From Actinomadura sp. KC216 (GTDB lineage Bacteria > Actinomycetota > Actinomycetes > Streptosporangiales > Streptosporangiaceae), in assembly GCF_004348535.1 (NCBI RefSeq), contig NZ_SMJX01000032.1, positions 1-43,676 on the forward strand: a stretch of 43,676 nucleotides of DNA. The letters are read 5' to 3'. The translations under genes and the position numbers were made by a program. This document shows, in pieces, positions 36,703 to 42,738 of the stretch. Under the pieces are notes generated by a model. The model worked only from the letters and a program-made list of their open reading frames with translations. It searched no databases and was not told where the DNA came from. Positions within the stretch are counted from its first letter, which is position 1. The number at the start of each line of letters is the position of its first letter.

Positions 36703-38238
36703 GTGAGCGTGCGCAACGGGGTATCGGACGGCCTGCCCGGCGGCGATCTGCGCGAATGGCGGAAACCGAACCACGCCGATCGGCCGGTCCGGCCGGTGGC
36801 CGGGGAGGTGAACGGTCGTCACGCGATTTCGTTCGCGGCCGACGGTCCCTCACCCGACCAGATCAGGACGCCGGCGGAATTCATGGTCCGGCTCCGGCAG
36901 CTCAAGGAATGGACCGGATTCACCTATCGCGAACTGGAGACGCGAACCGCCGAAATCGGGGACCATTTGCCGCGCAGCACGCTCGCCTCCACCCTCCGGC
37001 GGGACGCGCTCCCGCGCCAGCGGTTCGTGGAGACGCTGGTCCGCGCCTGCGGCCTCGACCCGGTTCCCTGGACGCGCACCCGCACGCGGCTCGCCGTCCG
37101 CCTCGCGACCGCCGCGCACCCGGCGGAGCCGCCCTCCTCCCCGGAACCCCGGCGGGTGCCGTGCCAGCTCCCGGTCGGCCCGCCCGGCCTGGTGGGACGT
37201 GACCGGGAACTCGACCGGCTGGTCCGGATGCTCGCCACCACGCCCGTCACCGTCGTCAGCGGGCCGCCGGGGGCCGGCAAGTCCGCGGTCGGCGTGCGCG
37301 CCGCGCACATGGCCGCCCACCTCTTCCCCGACGGGCAGCTCTACGCCGGCCTGCGGGCGAGGGCTCCCGGAGCCGAACCGCCGGCCCCGGCGGAGATCGC
37401 GGGCCTGCTCCTGCGGAGCCTCGGGGTTCCCGGCGCATCGGTGCCCGCGGACGCCGAGGAGGCGGCGGGAGCGCTGCGGACGGTGCTGTCCGGCCGCCGG
37501 GTGCTCGTGCTGCTGGACGACGTCGCCACCGCCGCGCAGGTCCGGCCGCTCGTGCCGGTCGGCGGCCGCAGCGCGGCGATCCTCACCTCCACGGCCGCGC
37601 TGACCTCGCTGGACGGCTCCGGCTGCGTCTATCTCGACCCGCTGTCACCTGACGAGGCGCGGCAGATGCTGGAGCGCCTCATCGGCGCGGAACGCGTCCG
37701 GGCCGAGCCGGAGGCGGCACGGACGCTCGCCGACCTGTGCGGTCACCTTCCGCTGGGGCTGCGGCTCGCCGCCGCGAGGCTCGCCGCCCGCCCGCACTGG
37801 CCCGTGCGCGCCCTCACCGAGCGGATGGACGACGAACGGCGGCGGCTCGACGAGTTCCGGGTGGACGGCATGGAGCTGCGGGCGAGCCTGGCCGTCAGCT
37901 TCGAGCATCTGGCCCGAAGCCACGACGAGCACGCGCGGCTGGCGGCGCGCGTGCTCGGCCTCCTCGCCGGGCTGCCCCCCGGGGAGATGCGGCTGGCGGA
38001 GGCGGCGGCGCTGCTGGACATGTCGCAGGAGGCCGCGGACCGCGCGCTCGAACGGCTGGTGGACGCCAACCTCGTGGAAAGCCGGGGGCCGGGCAGCTAC
38101 CGCGTCCCCGACCTGGTCCGGCTCTTCGCGCTGGAGCGCAGCGGCGGCGGCGGAAACGGCAGGGACGGCGGAGGCGGCGGGCACGGCGCGCGGCACGAGC
38201 GCCCGCACCTTTGGCAGGCACCGGAGGCTCATACCTGA
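36703..38238 (+). CDS. HTH-NB-ARC regulator (AfsR-like without SARP domain)
   Basis: A 511-residue STAND protein. Residues about 63-125 form an HTH module (RTPAEFMVRLRQLKEWTGFTYRE, DHLPRSTLASTLRRD) resembling that of the nearby NACHT protein. The NB-ARC follows: P-loop VVSGPPGAGKSAV (about 185-197), Walker B VLVLLDDV, sensor region AAILTST, and LCGHLPLGLRL as the GLPL motif. It has a short winged-helix tail but no TPR or WD40 sensor. The start is uncertain: GTG at 36703 is used because GGGGG precedes it; GTG at 36808 is an alternative. The last 10 nt overlap the convergent phosphotransferase gene. Confidence 0.85.
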   Translation: MSVRNGVSDGLPGGDLREWRKPNHADRPVRPVAGEVNGRHAISFAADGPSPDQIRTPAEFMVRLRQLKEWTGFTYRELETRTAEIGDHLPRSTLASTLRRDALPRQRFVETLVRACGLDPVPWTRTRTRLAVRLATAAHPAEPPSSPEPRRVPCQLPVGPPGLVGRDRELDRLVRMLATTPVTVVSGPPGAGKSAVGVRAAHMAAHLFPDGQLYAGLRARAPGAEPPAPAEIAGLLLRSLGVPGASVPADAEEAAGALRTVLSGRRVLVLLDDVATAAQVRPLVPVGGRSAAILTSTAALTSLDGSGCVYLDPLSPDEARQMLERLIGAERVRAEPEAARTLADLCGHLPLGLRLAAARLAARPHWPVRALTERMDDERRRLDEFRVDGMELRASLAVSFEHLARSHDEHARLAARVLGLLAGLPPGEMRLAEAAALLDMSQEAADRALERLVDANLVESRGPGSYRVPDLVRLFALERSGGGGNGRDGGGGGHGARHERPHLWQAPEAHT

Positions 38239-39269
38239 GCCGCGCCGCTCGTCCCGGATCGCTCGAACGGATGCCGCAGGAGCGCGCGCAGGCGGTCGGC
38301 GACGGCCCCCGCATATCGGGGACGGGCCCTCTCGTCGAGCCCGCTGATGGCATCGCGCCACATCAGGGCCCGGCTGACCAGGGCCGGAGCCGCCGCCAGG
38401 CGCACCGCCTCGGCCAGCCGACCGCGGCTTCCGTAGCGTCCCCACGCGTCGAGGTAGACGTCCGTGATCCGGGACAGGGACGCGTGGTCTCCAGGGGAGA
38501 GCATCCGCACGTCCTGCCGGATGACCTCCAGGGAGTAGAAGGGGTGGGCGACCATGCTCTCGGCCCAGTCGAAGACCAGCGGCCCGCCCTCGGCGATCAC
38601 GAAGTTCCCGCGCCAGATGTCGGCGTGGACCACCGTCTCCGGCAGGGCGAACGAGGCGAGCCGCCCGCAGGTCTCCCGGAACGGCCGGGCGAGGAGCCGC
38701 AGGCGCTCGAGTTCCTCCGGCGCGAGCCCATGGGGACCGCCGATCAGCAGCTCCAGATCGCCGCCGCCGGACACGAGCTCGTCGAAGAGGCCGGGGAGCA
38801 CGGCCAGCCGGTGGTCCGGGCAGCCCAGGTCGAGCAGCTCGCCGACGCGCCGCGCCGCGTTCACCTGGATCCCGGTGAAGGCCGGGATCATCTCCGCGCA
38901 GGCCCGCAGGATCCGCTCGGGTTCCATCGACCGCTGGTCCGCGCCGAAGTCGGCGGTGAGCATCCAGTTGCGTCCGGCGTCGATGGCCAGGACCTCCGGG
39001 ACGTTTCCGGGGAACCATTCGCAGAGCGCCCGGGTCAGCGCGGCCTCGTGGCCGAAGGCCGGCGGGGAGGACTTGAAATAGACGTACCCCACCGACGTGG
39101 GGATACGGAACTGGCGTGACCACGCGCGGGCGCCGAGCCGCTCGACGGGCCCGCCGACCTCGACGCCGGCGTCCCGCAGCCGCTCCGCGGCCCAGTTCTC
39201 TGCCGCCGCCGCCATCACCCGATTCTTTCTCTCCGCCATTCGCCAATTGTCGTCCATCCATTCACCCAT
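38229..39269 (-). CDS. Aminoglycoside phosphotransferase-like kinase
   Basis: A protein of about 346 residues with the APH/choline kinase fold. The catalytic loop is VVHADIWRGNFVI (His, Asp and Asn present) near residue 210 and the metal Asp is in VFDWAES near 233; PVERLGARAWSRQFRI and YVYFKS supply the N-lobe with its Lys. It might phosphorylate a small molecule, antibiotic or peptide; proximity to the RiPP operon makes tailoring or self-protection conceivable but unproven. The start is uncertain (ATGs at 39269, 39257, 39239 and 39215; none has a strong ribosome site). Confidence 0.78.
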   Translation of the reverse strand: MGEWMDDNWRMAERKNRVMAAAAENWAAERLRDAGVEVGGPVERLGARAWSRQFRIPTSVGYVYFKSSPPAFGHEAALTRALCEWFPGNVPEVLAIDAGRNWMLTADFGADQRSMEPERILRACAEMIPAFTGIQVNAARRVGELLDLGCPDHRLAVLPGLFDELVSGGGDLELLIGGPHGLAPEELERLRLLARPFRETCGRLASFALPETVVHADIWRGNFVIAEGGPLVFDWAESMVAHPFYSLEVIRQDVRMLSPGDHASLSRITDVYLDAWGRYGSRGRLAEAVRLAAAPALVSRALMWRDAISGLDERARPRYAGAVADRLRALLRHPFERSGTSGAAQV

Positions 39270-39290
39270 GCCCAGGCGTCCGTATATGCG

Positions 39291-39320
39291 GGACAGAACG
39301 GGACAGAACGGGACGGCGTA
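39291..39320 (+). promoter_or_regulatory. Triple 10-bp operator-like repeat, RiPP side
   Basis: Units GGACAGAACG, GGACAGAACG and GGACGGCGTA follow each other without a gap. The GGAC core, the 10-bp period and the final GGACGGC all match the site upstream of the nSTAND gene. It lies 103 bp before the RiPP precursor start and about 22 bp before the divergent kinase start. Further GGACA half-sites are at 39344-39348 and, inverted, at 39363-39367. Confidence 0.6.
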
Positions 39321-39422
39321 CATACCTTGCCGACACCGTTCCCGGACATTTAGCGTCCTGAGTGTCCGAAGAAACGGCGGATAGGCCGATGCGGTTCATC
39401 CGCCACAAGGAAAGGAGAGGCC

Positions 39423-39593
39423 GTGTCCACGACCTCGATCGCTGCGCGCATCGCCGGCAACGGCCTGCAGCAGCACCTGCACGCGGAGCCGGCCACCGTG
39501 GCCGAGTGCCGCAGGCTCGGCACCAGCTGCTGGCACGACACCGACTGCTGCAGCGGCCTGCTCTGCGAGTGGTGGACCTGCCGCCGCGCCTGA
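39423..39593 (+). CDS. Knottin-like RiPP precursor peptide (56 aa)
   Basis: GTG start with AAGGAGAGG at 39412-39420; stop TGA at 39591-39593. Residues 1-27 look like a leader (MSTTSIAARIAGNGLQQHLH, then AEPATVA) with no membrane helix, so it is not a Sec signal. Residues 28-56 carry six cysteines at 29, 36, 42, 43, 48 and 53: C-x6-C-x5-CC-x4-C-x4-C. This is the textbook inhibitor-cystine-knot pattern of animal and plant knottins, with aromatic residues (CWHD, CEWWTC) and a basic tail (RRA). Downstream genes encode RiPP enzymes and a disulfide-forming type protein. A lasso ring is unlikely: no Asp/Glu sits at the right spacing from a plausible core start. The cleavage site is unknown. Confidence 0.75.
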   Translation: MSTTSIAARIAGNGLQQHLHAEPATVAECRRLGTSCWHDTDCCSGLLCEWWTCRRA

Positions 39594-39634
39594 TCGCCGC
39601 CGAGAAACCCCTGTCCGGTTAGCCGGAGAGTCTT

Positions 39635-39672
39635 GCCGGGCGGCGGTGAGCGCGACCTCGCCGCCGCCCGGC
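39635..39672 (+). terminator. Strong stem-loop after the precursor gene
   Basis: GCCGGGCGGCGG (39635-39646) pairs perfectly with CCGCCGCCCGGC (39661-39672). A T-G wobble and GAG/CTC extend the stem to about 16 bp around the loop CGCGAC. Placed between precursor and enzyme genes without a long T-run, it probably acts as a partial terminator or 3'-stability element that raises precursor over enzyme mRNA, as in many RiPP operons. Confidence 0.7.
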
Positions 39673-39701
39673 TGCCATTTCATATCTCCTTGGAGCACCG
39701 A

Positions 39702-40109
39702 ATGCTGCGTGTGATGAGGGCGTTTCTGGCCGCGCGCGGGGCGCGCGAATTCCTGCGGGAGGCCAAGGGCGCCGAGGCCGCCGCCTACCGGCTTGAAAAA
39801 TGGCCCGAAGTGCGCGGTGGAGGCTGGCGGGCTCGGCGGGCGCGGAACGTGCGGGCCGCCGTGGTCGGGCTCAGGTTCGCCCAGCGGCTGACCGTGGGAT
39901 TCCTCGACCCCGTCGACGACTCGGTGTTCCTCACGGCCGGGCTGCGGCGGCTGGGAGTTCCGGCGTCGTTCCACCTCGGCCGCGAGCTGGCCCCGGCCAT
40001 GCCCCCGGCGGGCTACTTCGCCTGGGTGCAGCACGGGGATGACGTGGTGAGCACCTCGCTGCCGGTCAAGGACGAGTACATCGAGATCCACAGATCGGCG
40101 GTGGCGTGA
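39702..40109 (+). CDS. Lasso B2-like protein lacking catalytic residues
   Basis: This 135-residue protein aligns by eye with lasso-peptide B2 leader peptidases (transglutaminase-like). In that family a Cys-containing helix precedes LRRRGVPA, followed by AHAWVE. Here the equivalents are DDSVFLTAGLRRLGVPASFHLG, without a Cys, and YFAWVQ, where the His is Phe. The product has no Cys at all, so it should not cleave leaders by the normal mechanism; it may bind precursor or have a new role. The ATG at 39702 follows TGGAG. Its stop overlaps the next start by one base. Family assignment is moderate. Confidence 0.65.
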   Translation: MLRVMRAFLAARGAREFLREAKGAEAAAYRLEKWPEVRGGGWRARRARNVRAAVVGLRFAQRLTVGFLDPVDDSVFLTAGLRRLGVPASFHLGRELAPAMPPAGYFAWVQHGDDVVSTSLPVKDEYIEIHRSAVA

Positions 40110-41623
40110 TGAAGCACAGGCCAGGGCTGGTCGAGACGGTTCCCGGCGGCGGGGTGCGCCGCATCGATCCGGAGGCGCCGGAGACCAGGGCGGGTGCGGG
40201 GGCGCCACCCGAGGCGCACGGCGTCCGGATCGACGCGTCTCCCTCGTCGTTCGAGCTCCTCCGCGAGTACCCGGACGCGACATCCGTCTACTACCGGGTC
40301 GACTACGGACGCCTCGAATGGGGGTTCGACCTCGAGGCGTTCCTGCCGGAGAGCGGGCCCCCTCCCGTCCCGTCGCCCGGGATCCTGCTCCCCCTGCTCC
40401 AGGGCAGCGCGCCCGCACCGGACGCCACGGTCCTCCCCGGCGTGCAGCGGCTGCCCGTCGGCACCGCCGTCCGCGTGACCGGACAAGGGATCAACGTGAC
40501 CAGGCGGCAGCCGGTCCTCCCGGAACCCGCGCGCCGGGGCGGGCTGGTCGAGGCCGTGGCGGAGGTGCTCGGCGGGAGCGGCGACTACGCCATCGCCTAC
40601 AGCGGGGGCTTGGGTTCGGCGTTCCTCGCGGCCTGCGCGCTGGCGGCCGGCCACCGCCCGCCGCTCCTGCACGCCGACCTCGGCGCGAGCGTCCACCGGA
40701 CTCCGGCCCCGGACGTCCCCGGGCTCTCCCTCAAGCGGATCCGGATCGACCCGTCCGAGCTGCTGGACGAGCATCCCATCACCGGTGAGGAACTCGTCCC
40801 GCCCATGCCCGACCGCGAGGTCCCGAGGAGGCTGGCGGCCGCACTCGCCGGGGCCCGGGACGGGACCGGCGGCCCTCCGCTGATCGGCGGGACGCTGGTG
40901 AAAGAGCTGACGTCGGCGAAACTGCCCGACGTCAACACGGGGGTGCGGGGCTGGCGGCTGCTGGGCTGCGAGCCGTTCCACGCCGCCGGGACCCTGCGGA
41001 CGCTCGACGACGCCCGGACGCTGCTCGGCAAGGGCGTGGTCTACTCGCCGGACGCGCAGCCCGTGGGGGCGCCGGCGCCGCCGTCACCGACCGGCGGCAC
41101 CGCCCTGCCTGGACTGACCGCGGAGGGCGCCGAGGTCTTCCAGTCGGCCCACCGGGCCGGCATGGCGATCTGGCAGGAGCTGCTGGACTCCCTGGACCCG
41201 GTGCTCGGCGCGGCGACGGCGGGCATCGCGGAATGCGGCGACGGCGGTATGCGGCTGCCGGTCCTCGACCCGCGGGTCCTGGCGACCCTGGCCGCGCTCA
41301 AGCCGTCCAGGCTGGGGCGGATCCGCGGCGGCACGTTCGAGCGCAACCTGCCGCTGCACGCCGCGCTGGCCCGGCACGGGATCACCGGCGTGCGGCGGAC
41401 CGCGCGGGGGCACTGGCTCAGACGGGCGGCGGCCACGCACCTGCACCGGGAGCGCCGGAAGATCATCGCGCGGCTGGACCGGGAGTGCGCCCTGGCCGAC
41501 CTGGGCCTGGTCGACCCCCAGGCGGTGATCCGCGTACTGAGCGACGGGCGCGATCTCGCCGACAACGCCCTGCCGCTGCTGCGCCTGGTCTGGCTCGAAC
41601 ACTGGTTGCGAGGTGGATCATGA
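40109..41623 (+). CDS. Asparagine synthetase/lasso cyclase-like protein
   Basis: A 504-residue protein. The N-terminal region (about 1-130) is glutaminase-like without a catalytic N-terminal Cys. The synthetase core begins with AIAYSGGLGSAFLAA near residue 165. Lasso cyclases and AsnB have SGGxDS here; the Asp that ligates magnesium is Gly in this protein, so normal adenylating activity is doubtful. The C-terminal helices (KPSRLGRIRGGTFERNLPLHAAL, AAATHLHRERRKI) fit cyclase C-termini. ATG at 40109 overlaps the B2 stop (TGATG); the stop overlaps the next ATG as ATGA. It may have become a binding or other ligase-type protein. Confidence 0.75.
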   Translation: MKHRPGLVETVPGGGVRRIDPEAPETRAGAGAPPEAHGVRIDASPSSFELLREYPDATSVYYRVDYGRLEWGFDLEAFLPESGPPPVPSPGILLPLLQGSAPAPDATVLPGVQRLPVGTAVRVTGQGINVTRRQPVLPEPARRGGLVEAVAEVLGGSGDYAIAYSGGLGSAFLAACALAAGHRPPLLHADLGASVHRTPAPDVPGLSLKRIRIDPSELLDEHPITGEELVPPMPDREVPRRLAAALAGARDGTGGPPLIGGTLVKELTSAKLPDVNTGVRGWRLLGCEPFHAAGTLRTLDDARTLLGKGVVYSPDAQPVGAPAPPSPTGGTALPGLTAEGAEVFQSAHRAGMAIWQELLDSLDPVLGAATAGIAECGDGGMRLPVLDPRVLATLAALKPSRLGRIRGGTFERNLPLHAALARHGITGVRRTARGHWLRRAAATHLHRERRKIIARLDRECALADLGLVDPQAVIRVLSDGRDLADNALPLLRLVWLEHWLRGGS

Positions 41624-41937
41624 GAACCGCGCCCGGGGTGACGTTCACCCGGCTCCCGCACGGCGGCGCCGTCCTGGTCGACGGGACCACGCTGGCGCTG
41701 GCCGAGTGCGGCGAACCCGAAGCGGTGCTCATCGAGCACCTGCTCGCCCACGGCCCGCGCAACGCCGCGGAGGCCGATCCCACTGCGGAGACCGATCCCA
41801 CTGCGGAGGCCGATCCCGTCGCGGAGGCCGTCCCCGCCGCCGGGAAGCGGGCGGGGGACCCGCCGCCCGCCCTGCTCCGCCGGATGGCCGAGCAGATGAT
41901 CGAGTCCGGCTGGCTGCTGGACGACCGGAGGTCGTGA
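41620..41937 (+). CDS. PqqD-like RiPP recognition protein with tandem-repeat insert
   Basis: A 105-residue protein. The first part (TFTRLPHGGAVLVDGTTLALA) and the end (LLRRMAEQMIESGWLL) match the beta-hairpin and helices of PqqD/lasso B1 domains, which bind RiPP leader peptides. They are separated by an acidic, low-complexity linker encoded by four 18-bp repeats. It should deliver the precursor to the enzymes beside it. Its start overlaps the cyclase-like stop (ATGA). Confidence 0.75.
   Translation: MRTAPGVTFTRLPHGGAVLVDGTTLALAECGEPEAVLIEHLLAHGPRNAAEADPTAETDPTAEADPVAEAVPAAGKRAGDPPPALLRRMAEQMIESGWLLDDRRS
41767..41838 (+). repeat. Four 18-bp tandem repeats inside the PqqD-like gene
   Basis: Units at 41767-41784, 41785-41802, 41803-41820 and 41821-41838 vary around GCGGAGGCCGATCCCACT and encode the hexapeptide AEADPT and variants. 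Copy number should vary between strains without breaking the frame. Confidence 0.85.
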
Positions 41938-41940
41938 CCG

Positions 41941-42738
41941 ATGTTCGCCGATGCCGTGACCGCCGCGCTGGCGGGTCCGCTGATCGTCGCCGGGGCGGCG
42001 AAGGTGCTCACGCCCCCGCACAGGCTCGACTGGCCCTTCGGGAGCGGGCCGCTGCGTCCGCCATGGGGACCGCGGCTGACCGGTGCCGCGGAGCTCGCCG
42101 CGGCCGCCGCGATCGTGGCCGTTCCCGGCAGGCCGGCGGCGCTCCTCGCGCTGGTCGCCTACCTCGCGCTGACCGCCGTGGCCTTCAGGCTGCGCGGGAC
42201 GCGGTGCGCCTGCTTCGGGCCGGCCCGCCTGGCGTCCGTGGGCAGGGCCCGCATCGGCCAGAACTTGGCCGCCGCGCTGGTCGCGGCGGCCGTCCTGGCC
42301 GTGGGGCCCGGCTACGAACCGGCCGTGCGGACGGCGGCCGCGGGCGGAGCGGCCGCGGCCACGCTCACCGCCGTGCTCCTCATCGACCGGCGGGCGCGCC
42401 GGCGCGAGGACGCGGCCGTCCCGGCGCATCCCGACCGGCCGATCATGGGGGTGCGGATCTACGTGACGGAGACCTGCCCGTCGTGCCGGTCGCTCAGGCA
42501 ACTGCTGCAGATCATGGAACCGGCGCGGCGGGACGCCATCGTCATGATCACCATCGGGGACGCGGAGGCGCTGCCCGAACCGGTGACCGGTCTGGGCGTG
42601 CCGTGCGGCGTGGCCATCGACGCGTCCGGTGAGCAGGTCGGGTCCCCGGCCGAGGGCATCGGAGCGGTGAAGGCGCTCGTCGACGGCATCACCGTCCGGC
42701 ACACCCGCGGCGCCAGGGAAGACACCCATGTCGGCTGA
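41941..42738 (+). CDS. MauE-thioredoxin fusion, probable disulfide catalyst
   Basis: A 265-residue membrane protein. The N-terminal four-helix part (about 1-140) is MauE/DoxX-like, with CACFG (a MauE-type Cys pair) after the third helix. A soluble thioredoxin-like domain follows (about 163-250) with CPSC in VTETCPSCRSLRQLL. MauE domains move electrons between membrane carriers and Cys pairs, and a fused thioredoxin would pass them to or from a substrate. Six cysteines in the neighbouring precursor make this the natural candidate for oxidising the knot (inference). GGAGG lies at 41926-41930; the gene overlaps the next by 11 nt. Confidence 0.75.
   Translation: MFADAVTAALAGPLIVAGAAKVLTPPHRLDWPFGSGPLRPPWGPRLTGAAELAAAAAIVAVPGRPAALLALVAYLALTAVAFRLRGTRCACFGPARLASVGRARIGQNLAAALVAAAVLAVGPGYEPAVRTAAAGGAAAATLTAVLLIDRRARRREDAAVPAHPDRPIMGVRIYVTETCPSCRSLRQLLQIMEPARRDAIVMITIGDAEALPEPVTGLGVPCGVAIDASGEQVGSPAEGIGAVKALVDGITVRHTRGAREDTHVG

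Noticed and set aside
39423..39593. Precursor as an ordinary lasso peptide
   Set aside because: Candidate cores after a Thr at -2 lack Asp or Glu at ring positions 7-9, whereas all six Cys fit a knot.
39362..39622. 86-residue frame overlapping the RiPP precursor
   Set aside because: No ribosome site before its ATG; Arg-rich shadow of the knottin frame.
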